Source of the DNA: Paraktedonobacter sp034438135
GTDB taxonomy: Bacteria > Chloroflexota > Ktedonobacteria > Ktedonobacterales > Ktedonobacteraceae
Assembly: GCA_034438135.1 (NCBI GenBank)
Contig: DAOTTL010000166.1
Coordinates: forward strand, 19,069-83,068
Direction: 5' to 3'
DNA: 64,000 nt
The notes beneath the pieces were generated by a model. That model did not search any database. It saw nothing but the letters and a program-made list of their open reading frames with translations, and was not told where the DNA came from. Made by a program: the position numbers and the translations under genes. Shown piece by piece: positions 27,701-36,900 of the stretch. How positions within the stretch are numbered: the stretch's first letter is position 1; the number at the start of each line of letters is the position of its first letter.

Positions 27701-30700
27701 GTAAAAGGAGAATCCGTTCGACCGTTTGATTGACCCATGCATGCATCTCTTCGTTAGAAAGAGGCAGGCCTGTATAGCTGCTGTTCCAACCTGCGATATT
27801 GAAGGTTGCAGCGGATTGCGCTGCGGGATGCTCATACGCGTCATCGAAGACCTCACGCCAGCCGGAGATCTGTTCTGTGGAGAGACTGGCCTCTATTTCG
27901 TGTTCCGATGCATGCGAGCTGAGAGCATGAGGAACTACGTAAGCCACCAGTTGTTGATTGCCAGAGACATCTTCACGGATCGCAGCGACACACTCCCGCA
28001 CTTCTGGCTGTCCCGCCAGCACTGATTCGATCTCTCCGAGTTCAATGCGCAATCCCCGCAGCTTGACCTGTTCATCCAGGCGGCCAAGAAATTCAATTCG
28101 TCCATCAGCGCGGTAACGTGCCAGGTCACCCGTCTTGTAGAGTCTCATGCCCTCGACATCACTGAATGGATCTGGCACAAAGCGCTCGGAGGTCAATTGT
28201 GGACGATTTAGATAGCCTCTGGCCAGGCCAGTTCCCCCAATATGTAGTTCTCCTGCTACCCCGACCGGCACAGGTTGACCATACTGGTCCAGCAGATAGA
28301 TCTGGGTGTTGGCGATTGGACGCCCGATAGGTACGGTGTGCGCTTGCCGTTCAGGAGTACAGGCCCAACTGGTCACATCGATAGCCGCCTCTGTGGGACC
28401 GTACAGGTTATGTAATTCGGCTGGCAGACGTGCGAAGAAGCGTGTTTGCAGGTCGGTAGTCAGTGCTTCTCCGCTACAGATGACGCGTTTAAGACTCTGA
28501 CAGCGCTCCAGTCCTTGCTCTTCTAAAAACACATGGAGCATCGACGGTACAAAGTGGAGGGTTGTGATCTGCTGCTCGTGGATCAGTGTAATCAGGTAAT
28601 TGCTGTCCCGGTGTCCCTCAGGACGAGCCAGGATCAGGCTGGCACCGTTCAGCAGCGGCCAGAAGAACTCCCAGACCGAGACATCAAAGCTGATAGGTGT
28701 TTTTTGCAACACCCGGTCTGTGACGTTTAATTGATAGGTTTGCTGCATCCATTGCAAGCGATTGATGATGCCGCGATGGGTATTCAGGACGCCCTTGGGC
28801 TTGCCGGTGGAACCGGAGGTATAGATCACATAGGCCGCGTTTGCTCCATCCGTTTGCCCTTCTGGTTTATCGCCACTCTGCCGCGCAATCTCTTCCCAGC
28901 AGCTATCCAGGCAGATGCATGTCTCTGTGACGAGTAGATCGCGTAACTTTTCATGGGTCAAGAGTACAGATACCCCGGCATCGGCAAGCATGAACTCCAG
29001 GCGGTCCTTTGGGTATGTTGGATCTAAAGGCAGATAGGCTGCGCCAGCCTTGAGGATGCCTGACAGCACTACGACCAGCTCTGGCGACCTCTCCATACAG
29101 ACGCCGACCAGCGTTTCCGTTCCTACGCCAAGCTCTCGCAGATAGTTCGCAAGCTGGTTTGCCCGTTGATGCAATTCTCGATAGGACAGATGCTCATCCT
29201 CAAAGACGAGTGCAATAGCGTCTGGTGTGCGTTCAGCCTGTTCTGCCAGCAGATGATGCAAGCCATGATACAGTGGATAGGCGGTCTGAGTCGCGTTCCA
29301 CTCTGTCAGCAGTTGCAACCGCTCATCCTCCGTCATGAGTGGGAGATCTGAGATGCGCTGTGCGGGATCGGCCACGATACCTTCCAGCAGGGTACGAAAA
29401 TGTACCAGCAGGCGTGTGATGGTGGCTTCGTCAAACAGGTCAGTGTTATATTCCAGAATACCGAACAGTCCCTCGGAACCCTCCATCATCGATAGCCAGA
29501 GATCGAATTTAGCTGTCGCACTCTCTACATTCAAGAGCTTTACGGTCAGACCTGGCAGTCCCTGCGTTTCCTGAGGGGCATTTTGTAGGACAAGCATGGC
29601 CTGAAAGAGTGGGTTGTGACTTAAGGCTCTTTCAGCGTCCAGAATGACTACAAGCTGCTCAAAGGGCATGTCCTGATATGCGTACGCTTCCAGGGCTTTT
29701 TCGCGTGTTCTCCGTAAGAGTTCTCGCAAAGAGGGGTTATTGGCGAGTGTACTGCGCAAGACAAGCGTATTGGCGAAAAATCCAATCAGCCCTTCGGTTT
29801 GCGAAAGGGTTCGATTGGCAATGGGTGTGCCCACCGCGAAATCATCCTGGCCAGTGTAGCGCGAGAGCAAGGTCTGGAAGGCTGCCAGCAGGGTCATAAA
29901 GAGCGTCGCGCCTTCCTGCCGACTCAAGGCATTGAGTCCCTCAGAAAGAGTTTTGGACAACCTGAAGGTCTGTCGCGCTCCTTGAAAGGTCTGGATGGCT
30001 GGTCGTGGCCGATCGGTAGGGAGTTCAAGCATGCTTGGCATCGCGCTAAGACGCTGTTTCCAGTACGTCGCTAAGCGTTCCAGGACCTCGTTTTGGAGCC
30101 ATTCGCGTTGCCAGTGAGCATAGTCGGCATATTGAATGGGTAGCTCTGGCAACGGAGAAGGTTGTCCAGCGGCATAGGCCGTGTATAACGCAATCAATTC
30201 GCGGATAAATATGCCTAGAGACCAGCTATCAGAGACAATATGATGCATACTCAGCAGCAGCACATGCTCTTCCTCACGTAACCGCAGCAATGTAGTACGC
30301 AGCAATGGACCATGCGCCAGATCGAACGTGCGCTGCGCCTCCTCCGCGAGCAGGTCCCGAACAAGTGCGCTGCGCTGATCCTCACGCACCGTTCTCAGGT
30401 CAAGCACTGGCAGCGAGAGATGTAACGCCGGTATCACGCTTTGCAATGGCAGCTCATCCGAGCCTTCAGGGGCGATAAAAAGAGTGCGTAGCGCTTCATG
30501 CCGCCGCACGATCTCATTGAGACTCCGCTCCAGGGTCGTAATCTGAAGCTGTCCCTGTAAGAGCAAGCCCTCGGTAATGTTATAAGCAGCGCTACCAGGG
30601 ACCAACTGATCGAGAAACCAGAGCCGCTGCTGACCAAAGGACAGGCTACCAGGTCCAGGCGTCGGACGTACAGGAATACGTGGCGCTCCTGTCTTTCCTG

Positions 30701-30791
30701 TCGCCTTGCCTTGCGTCAATTTCTCAAGAATTGCGCGTCTCTCTGGTGAGAGACGGGATCGACGTTCTGAAAGGCTCTCTGATTCAGACAT
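24780..30791 (-). CDS. NRPS C-A(nMT)-PCP-C*: predicted N-methyl-Ser and atypical terminal C
   Basis: 2003 aa. C1 at ~55-500 has HHIVSDS (~184) with Ser in place of the usual Gly. The A domain starts at ~517; its code DVWHISLIDK is a serine code. A methyltransferase is inserted before the end of A, with SAM-binding VLEIGCGTGLLL at ~1037 and NSVVQYFP further on, so N-methylation of serine is expected. PCP at ~1470 (EAGGDSIRS). The last domain (~1554-2003) is a C domain of the type that follows D-residues (IEDIYPLSPLQEHML), but the catalytic HHxxxDG reads NRYINTDG (~1689): both His are lost. No A, PCP or TE follows. The start ATG 30791 with GGAGG is preferred to TTG 30803. It follows the PKS by 116 bases. 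Confidence 0.95.
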   Translation of the reverse strand: MSESESLSERRSRLSPERRAILEKLTQGKATGKTGAPRIPVRPTPGPGSLSFGQQRLWFLDQLVPGSAAYNITEGLLLQGQLQITTLERSLNEIVRRHEALRTLFIAPEGSDELPLQSVIPALHLSLPVLDLRTVREDQRSALVRDLLAEEAQRTFDLAHGPLLRTTLLRLREEEHVLLLSMHHIVSDSWSLGIFIRELIALYTAYAAGQPSPLPELPIQYADYAHWQREWLQNEVLERLATYWKQRLSAMPSMLELPTDRPRPAIQTFQGARQTFRLSKTLSEGLNALSRQEGATLFMTLLAAFQTLLSRYTGQDDFAVGTPIANRTLSQTEGLIGFFANTLVLRSTLANNPSLRELLRRTREKALEAYAYQDMPFEQLVVILDAERALSHNPLFQAMLVLQNAPQETQGLPGLTVKLLNVESATAKFDLWLSMMEGSEGLFGILEYNTDLFDEATITRLLVHFRTLLEGIVADPAQRISDLPLMTEDERLQLLTEWNATQTAYPLYHGLHHLLAEQAERTPDAIALVFEDEHLSYRELHQRANQLANYLRELGVGTETLVGVCMERSPELVVVLSGILKAGAAYLPLDPTYPKDRLEFMLADAGVSVLLTHEKLRDLLVTETCICLDSCWEEIARQSGDKPEGQTDGANAAYVIYTSGSTGKPKGVLNTHRGIINRLQWMQQTYQLNVTDRVLQKTPISFDVSVWEFFWPLLNGASLILARPEGHRDSNYLITLIHEQQITTLHFVPSMLHVFLEEQGLERCQSLKRVICSGEALTTDLQTRFFARLPAELHNLYGPTEAAIDVTSWACTPERQAHTVPIGRPIANTQIYLLDQYGQPVPVGVAGELHIGGTGLARGYLNRPQLTSERFVPDPFSDVEGMRLYKTGDLARYRADGRIEFLGRLDEQVKLRGLRIELGEIESVLAGQPEVRECVAAIREDVSGNQQLVAYVVPHALSSHASEHEIEASLSTEQISGWREVFDDAYEHPAAQSAATFNIAGWNSSYTGLPLSNEEMHAWVNQTVERILLLQPHRVLEIGCGTGLLLFPLAPHCDHYRGTDFSPYVLELLQQQLEKSSAHVQLELRTADDFTGIETASFDTVILNSVVQYFPGIDYLLQVLEQAVQLLTPDGSLFIGDIRSLPLLETFYNSIELLQASETLSIEQLQQRVRKRIEQENELVIDPAFFIALQHHLPQISRVEIQLKRGHHTNELTLFRYDVVLHLGAARSSVAGIEKLDWQEHMLTVSAVRQLLIETRPERLCLTGIPNARLAREVHALTLLKSFPHSATVGELRQTLHDHPLHDDDAGVDPEDLWTICDELPYTLELRWSEGRRDGSYTAILQQRNAGQSQTQTIEQSTIDQKHTGPHSWHSYVNNPLQARMTYELIARLRSSLKRWLPDYMIPGNFVMLEALPLTPNGKLDRQGLPAPIIIPELEENFVAPRTKIEERLAEIWAGVLGLDRIGVSNNFFEAGGDSIRSILIIAKARQAGLQLTPQQMFQYQTIAELAGVVQLSSTLPEGSETATPTTPQPFSLANLAPQELEHLIGSKQQIEDIYPLSPLQEHMLARYLAEPEIGLYSMQRVMLIEGKFHAPAFERAWQQVVAQHPLMRTSFVWEGLHEPLQLVHKESTVSLEQRDWRHLSPTEQTTRLERYLQSVRARGLELTKPTALYLLVAQVTENRYQFVLSNRYINTDGWSFMLLINEAFTFYNAFSQGKELQRERSRPYQDYIAWLRRQDMVSAEAFWRRELQDFKVTPLIDRASASSQETEKDSRFASQAFSLDSAQTRALQALSRQHHLTPNTILQGVWALLLSHYSGEEEITFGVSVSGRPAELPGVESIVGVLMNTLPARIRVSPDDFLLPWLTKLQERQVELRQYEYTPLRKIYEWSGINRQQPLFESYLVFQNFEGLASTLEKPFSRANEHVLFFPKMPTFFFARQEYPLRIDVFPGQELELVISYYQRYFDQFAIARILSHLRKLLMQIVTNPEQHMRDLMIWIEKESFV

Positions 30792-30907
30792 ATGTGCCTC
30801 CAAAAAGAAGTAGCAGGGCTATATTCAGATTCCATGTGCGAATTGCTGGATAGAGAACGACGCGTATTATCCTGCTGAAAGTCAAAGACAAAGATACCGC
30901 AGGTATT

Positions 30908-33900
30908 TTAGAAGAATCTCTGGATTTCGTCTTCAGATAGGGCCTCAACTTTCTCAATCAGCAATTCTTCAATAGTGCCCGCCAGCTCTGCAATTGTCGC
31001 TGCCTCAAAGAAGCTGGTCAGAGACAACTCTACCTGGAAGGTGTCGCGCAAACGTGCAATAATCTGCGTTGCGAGCAGGGAGTGACCTCCCAGTTCCAAA
31101 TAATCGTCGTGCGTTCCAATCGGCTCCACTCCGAGAAGTTCCTGCCAGATGCCCACGATGCTCTCCTCAATCTCATTTTCGGGTGCCACATATGCAGTAA
31201 GTAGTGGCGGACGTGTATGCAGGGTGAGAGTAGAGCCTTTCTCCTGGTGCGTCCCTGCCTCAACCGCTTTTTCGGGTACCTCTGACGGGTAACTTCTGCT
31301 CTGAAGCACAGGTGTTTGTGGCTCAACCCAGTAGCGTTGCCTCTCAAATGGATAGGTTGGCAGAGGCACTCGATGTAACTGTTCCTGGGAGTGTAAGCCC
31401 CGCCAATCTACCTGAACCCCGGCGAGCCAGAGTCTGCCAAGCGTCGTTTGCAGGGAAAACTGCTCGGAACCTCCATCCTTTGGACGTGGCAGCGAAGGGA
31501 GCGCCAGAACTTCTGCCGTTTGTTCGCTTCTAACCAGCGTACTCAGAACCTGTCCGGGTCCGACTTCAAGCAGAATCCGGGCTGACTCTGCCCTTAACTC
31601 ATGTACTCCGTCCGCGAAACGCACAGGCTGACGTAACTGGCTGACCCAATAGTGTGGGTCCGTGGCTTCGCTATTGGTAATCCATGTGCCGGTGAGATTG
31701 GAGAGAAACGGGAGTGTGGGCGGCTTCAGTTCAATCTTGCTGACCGCGCTGAGAAACGCTTCCAGCATGGGGTCAAGCATGGCAGAATGAAAGGCATGGG
31801 AGGTTTGTAACCTGTGACTGGAGATACCCTGTCCGGTAAGCTGGTTCTGCAAGTTCATGATAGCTGCCAGGGGGCCAGAAACAACGCAGAGTGCCTGACT
31901 GTTGATTGCCGCCAGAGAAAGTTCAGAACTCAACAGAGATGTCACTGTCTGCGAGGGGGCGGCGATACTGAGCATGGCTCCTGCGGGCAGAGCTTGCATG
32001 AGCTTTCCCCGGGTCGCCACCAGTGCCAGACCTTCTTCCAGGGAGAAGACATTGGCCAGGCAGGCCGCCACATATTCGCCCAGGCTGTGACCAAGCATCG
32101 CCTGCGGTTGAATGCCCCATTCTTGCCAGAGTTGTGCCAGTGCGTATTCAACCACAAAGAGGGCGGGTTGAGCCAGTTCTGTCTGTTGCAATAGCTGCTC
32201 TGCCTCATCCACCCGCTCGGCAGATGGGTAGAGCACCTCGCGTAGATCGCGTTTGAGATAGGGCCTGAGCAGGTCCGCGCAGCGGTCAACCTGTTGCTGA
32301 AACGTTGGCTCGTTCTGATAAAGATCGGCCATCATATGAACATATTGGGTTCCCTGGCCAGGAAAGAGAAAGACCACCGTTCGCTCTCCATGCTCCCTTA
32401 CATGCGTGAAGACCCTTTGGGGATCATGCGTTTCCAGCAGATAGACGGCTTCTTCGTGGTCCCGGCAAAGCAGCATCCTGCGGTAGTCGAAGGCTTTTCT
32501 GCCAACCTGTAAAGTATAAGCGATATCAGCCAGAGGTAGTTCAGGATGTTGCTGGACATATGTTTCCAGATGCATGCTCGCGGTCTCAAGGGCCGTCATG
32601 GTTCTGGCGGAAAGCAGGAGCAGATGCCAGGGTCTGCTTGACTGCGAGGCTTCTATAAGAGGAGCTTCTTCGAGTATGATGTGTGCGTTTGTACCCCCAA
32701 AGCCAAAGGAACTCACACCGGCTCGCAGAGGTCCCTCGTTCCGTTTCCACTCTGAAAGGGTCGTCTGAACATAGAAGGGACTGTTGGCAAAATCGATCTC
32801 AGGGTTGGGTGCTGTGAAGTGCAAACTGGGAGGGAGCATCCTGTGCTTGAGTGCCAGGACCGTCTTGATGAGTCCCGCTACACCTGCTACCGTATCCAGG
32901 TGTCCGATATTTGTTTTCACTGACCCGAGTGCGCAGAAACCCTTTGCTCCGGTCGTGGTTTCAAAGGCCTGAGTGAGTGCGGCAATCTCGATGGGATCGC
33001 CCATCACAGTGCCGGTGCCATGCGTTTCAACATAGGTAATACTTTCAGGTTCAACCTCTGCCGTCATCAGGGCGGCCCTGATAACCTGTGTCTGACCTTT
33101 GATCCCTGGCGCGGTGTAGCCAATCTTTGCGGCCCCGTCATTATTCATTGCCGATCCCTTGATGACGGCATGAATGCAATCGCCAGCGGCCAGGGCATCC
33201 TCCAGTCGTTTTAAGACGACGATACCTGCGCCGCTACCGGAAACGGTTCCCTGTGCTTGCGCGTCAAAGGCCCGACAGTGGCCATCGGGCGAGAAGATGC
33301 TCCCCTCGCGATAGAGATAGCCAGCCTTTTGCGGTACGCCGATAGATACGCCCCCGGCCAGAACCATATCGGATTCGCCAAGGAGGAGACTCTGGCAGGC
33401 CAGGTGAATGGCAACCAATGAGGTGGAACAGGCGGTCTGGACTGTGACGCCCGGTCCTCGTAAATCCAGCTTGTAAGAGACACGTGTGGTCAGATAATCT
33501 TTCTCATTGCCGAGCATTGCTTGAATGCCACCTACCGCCGCGAGAAAATCCCGGTTTGAGCAGAGGTTGTTGAGGAGATAGGTGTTCATGCCTGCGCCAG
33601 CGTAGACACCGATTGAACCCTGATAGGTTGTGCTGTCATAACCGGCATTCTCAAGAGCCTCCCAGGCACATTCCAGGAAGAGGCGTTGCTGAGGGTCCAT
33701 GATTTCAGCCTCTCTGGCATTGAAGCCGAAGAAGGCGGCGTCAAATAACTCTATATCCTCTACGATGCCGCTGGCTTTGACATAACGAGGGTCATTGATC
33801 AACCTGGGATCTAGCCCGCTGGCCAGTAGCTCTTCGTCCGTGAATGAGGCAATGGATTCCACTCCCGCACAGAGATTGTGCCAGAATTGCTCAACGCTGC

Positions 33901-33985
33901 TGGCTCCTGGTAAACGAAAAGCCATGCCCGTAATGGCTATTTCCAGGCCAGTAGTAGTATGCTCAGGCTGGATTGTATCGTTCAT
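30908..33985 (-). CDS. type I PKS module KS-AT-ACP (line 2)
   Basis: 1025 aa. Ketosynthase at about residues 13-440: Cys186 in TACSTSL, His322 in ETHGTGT and His362 in KTNIGH. Acyltransferase at about 535-830: Ser634 in GHSLGE and HAFHS at 730-734, the malonyl-CoA pattern. Carrier site Ser969 in ELGGHSLL. There are no reductive domains, so one beta-keto C2 unit is predicted. The ATG overlaps the stop of the preceding 3730-aa NRPS by four bases (ATGA) with AAGGAGCAGGT upstream, so translation is coupled. The C-terminal tail (IEKVEALSEDEIQRFF) is a likely docking helix for the N-methyl-Ser NRPS. It is a clear paralogue of the PKS at 1726-4872. Confidence 0.96.
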   Translation of the reverse strand: MNDTIQPEHTTTGLEIAITGMAFRLPGASSVEQFWHNLCAGVESIASFTDEELLASGLDPRLINDPRYVKASGIVEDIELFDAAFFGFNAREAEIMDPQQRLFLECAWEALENAGYDSTTYQGSIGVYAGAGMNTYLLNNLCSNRDFLAAVGGIQAMLGNEKDYLTTRVSYKLDLRGPGVTVQTACSTSLVAIHLACQSLLLGESDMVLAGGVSIGVPQKAGYLYREGSIFSPDGHCRAFDAQAQGTVSGSGAGIVVLKRLEDALAAGDCIHAVIKGSAMNNDGAAKIGYTAPGIKGQTQVIRAALMTAEVEPESITYVETHGTGTVMGDPIEIAALTQAFETTTGAKGFCALGSVKTNIGHLDTVAGVAGLIKTVLALKHRMLPPSLHFTAPNPEIDFANSPFYVQTTLSEWKRNEGPLRAGVSSFGFGGTNAHIILEEAPLIEASQSSRPWHLLLLSARTMTALETASMHLETYVQQHPELPLADIAYTLQVGRKAFDYRRMLLCRDHEEAVYLLETHDPQRVFTHVREHGERTVVFLFPGQGTQYVHMMADLYQNEPTFQQQVDRCADLLRPYLKRDLREVLYPSAERVDEAEQLLQQTELAQPALFVVEYALAQLWQEWGIQPQAMLGHSLGEYVAACLANVFSLEEGLALVATRGKLMQALPAGAMLSIAAPSQTVTSLLSSELSLAAINSQALCVVSGPLAAIMNLQNQLTGQGISSHRLQTSHAFHSAMLDPMLEAFLSAVSKIELKPPTLPFLSNLTGTWITNSEATDPHYWVSQLRQPVRFADGVHELRAESARILLEVGPGQVLSTLVRSEQTAEVLALPSLPRPKDGGSEQFSLQTTLGRLWLAGVQVDWRGLHSQEQLHRVPLPTYPFERQRYWVEPQTPVLQSRSYPSEVPEKAVEAGTHQEKGSTLTLHTRPPLLTAYVAPENEIEESIVGIWQELLGVEPIGTHDDYLELGGHSLLATQIIARLRDTFQVELSLTSFFEAATIAELAGTIEELLIEKVEALSEDEIQRFF

Positions 33986-36900
33986 ACCTGCCTGCTCCTT
34001 TGTTCTCTGCTTGCCTGTTGTCTTTGATTGAACCGTTGTTTAACGCGACTTTTTCCTGCCTGTAACTTCTCTCCCAGGCTGTCGTTTTGTCTGCCTGTGG
34101 CGCTGGTATCTTCTCCCTGGCTGATATAGGTTGTCAGCGCATCGATGCTTGGGTATTTAAACAGATCGAGCAAGGCGATAGTGGTGCCGAAGGCCTCTTT
34201 GAGCTTCTGATGAATGGGGACCATGAGTAACGAGTGGCCACCCAGGTCAAAGAAGTTATCGTGTGTCCCTACTTTCTCCAGTTGCAGTACCTCTTGCCAG
34301 ATGTGCGCAATTGTTCGTTCCGTTTTCGTGCGAGGTGCGATATATTTCGCGATCTCTTCGGGTCGTATGCGCTCTGGGGCGGGCAAGGCCTGGCGGTCGA
34401 GCTTGCCATTGGCATTGAGTGGCAGTTTCGGCAGGGTGAGGAAAAGCTCAGGTAGCATGGACTCAGGCAGGCGCTCTTGCAGGAAGAGACGGATCTCTGA
34501 GAGCGAAGCTGTGGCGGGCTGTTGACGCCAGACCAGGTAGGCCAGTAGCCGGGGAGCAGCGTCAGGGGGTTCCCACAGGCGTGCTGCGGCATTCAGAATG
34601 GCGGGATGCTGACGCAGGAGTGACTCGATTTCCCCCAGTTCGAGCCGCACTCCACGCACTTTGACCTGCTGATCCACTCGTCCCAGGTACTCTAACTGAC
34701 CATCGGGACGCCAGCGAGCGAGGTCACCGGTGCGATAGAGACGAGTCCCAGGCAGAGAGCTGAAGGGATCGGGCAGGAAGACCTCGGCGGTCTGTGCCGG
34801 ATCAGCGAGATAGCCACGACTGAGGCCCAGACCAGCGATGTGCAGGGAGCCAGGAACGCCAGGAGGTGCAAGCTGACCGAAGCGATCCAGGATGAGTAGC
34901 CGTATGTTAGCTATGGGCCGACCAATGGGTGTGGAGCGTCCTGTGGCCTCGTCGGAGGCTGAGAGCAGGGCGTGAGCGACATCATCGGAGGCCTCGGTGG
35001 GTCCATAGGCATTGAGCAGATGCAGTGAGGGGGCGCGTTGACGCAGCCGTTGGACGAGTTCGGGAGGCAGAGCCTCACCGGTCAGGATCAGCCAGCGCAG
35101 GTCAGGCAGAGGAAGACCCTGGTGCATGGTCGGCAGATCGAGCAGGACGCGCAGGAGCGAGGGCACGAGTTCGAGGACAGAGACGCGAGCGAGTGCGAGT
35201 GAGGCGAGCAGCAGCGAGGGGTCCTGAACCGTTGGCGTGGGCAGGATGAGCAAACGAGCGCCTGAGAGCAGAGGAGCCAGAAATTGCCAGAGCGAGATGA
35301 CAAAGCTTTGAGAGGCCGTCTGAGCGAGCGTGTCGGCGGGAGAAAGATGGAGGGCCTCGATTTTGGCGGAGAGATGGTTGAGGACGCCAGCGTGAGAGAG
35401 CATGACGCCTTTGGGCTGACCGGTCGAGCCAGAGGTGAAGAGGACGCAGAAGAGATTCTGAGGGAGGAGTTGAGGCAGTAGCGCGGGAGCAGGAAGAGGC
35501 TGTTGAAGCAGCGCAGGTAGCCAGAGCAGCGAGAGATCAGGCAGAGCAGCCGAGAGCGAGGCGCACAGGGGCGCGAGCGTCGGGGTGGAGAGCAGAAAGT
35601 GCGTGTCGCTCTGTTGCAGGATTTGCTGGAGACGAGCGGGAGGAGCTGAGGGATCAAGAGGCACAAACGCGCCGCCAGCTTTGAGGATGGCGAGCAGTCC
35701 AATAAGCAGGAGAGGCGAACGCTCAAGGCAGAGGCCGACGAGTACCTCGGGGCCGACGCCCTGGGTTCGCAAGAGATACGCAAGATGGGTAGACCTCTGG
35801 TCTAGTTCGTGATAGGTGAGCTGTTCGTCCTCGCAGACAACTGCAATGGCATCGGGACGACTATGGGTCATCTCTTCAATGCGTTCCGAGATGGAGCGCA
35901 TGTCGGCAGGCTTAGCAGGAGTGGGAGTGATCGCCAGTTGCAGAAGGTGCAGGCGTTCCTGTGAGGAGAGCATGGGAAGCTCGGAAATGGGCAGGTGAGG
36001 AGTGCTGACCATAGCTGTGAGCAGGGTTTGCAATTGAGAGGCCATGGCTGCGATAGTGGACGGGTCGAAGAGGTCACGGTTATATTCCAGCACACCTAGC
36101 AGGCCGTTTGGCGAGGGTTGCATGCTCAGACTGATCTCGAAACTGGCCGTAGTGCGGGCGATAGGCAGCGGTGTCAGATGCAGATCAGGCAGGGTCAGAG
36201 CCTCGACGGGAGCATTTTGCAGGATGAAGAAGGCCTGGAAGAGTGGTGAATGGCTCAGATCGCGCCGAGGATGCAGGGCCTCGACCAGTCGTTCAAAGGG
36301 AAAATCCTGATGGGCATAGGCATCCAGACAGCGCTGACGGATGCGAGCGAGTAGTTCCTGTAGCTGCGGGTTGCCAGTCAGGTCGGCTCGCAGGACGAGC
36401 GTATTGACGAAGCAGCCAATAAGAGCTTCAAGGTCCGCATGCGTGCGATTGGCGATAGGAGTGCCGATGAGCAAATCATCCTGACCGCTATAGCGGGAGA
36501 GCAGCAGAGACCAGGCGGTGAGCAGGGTCATGAAAAGGGTCACGCCCTGTTGCTGACTGAAGGTGGTCAGATGTTGAGAGAGGGAGGCAGGCAGGGTAAA
36601 GCGCAGGCGGCCACCCTGAGAGGTGAGCACAGGAGTACGAGGGAAGTCGGTGGGCAATGAGAGCACCAGGGGAGCGCCCTGCAACTGCTCCAACCAGAAG
36701 GACCGTTGGAGATCAAGGGCAGAACCATGCAGCCACTGGCGCTGCCAGAGGGCATAGTCGGGATACTGAATGGGCAACGGAGAGAGGGGAGATGTCCCGT
36801 GAGAGCAGCAAGAGGGATAGAGGAGTGTGAGTTCACGTTGGAAGACGCCCAGTGACCAGCCATCAGAGACGATGTGATGCATACTCAGGAGCAGCACATG

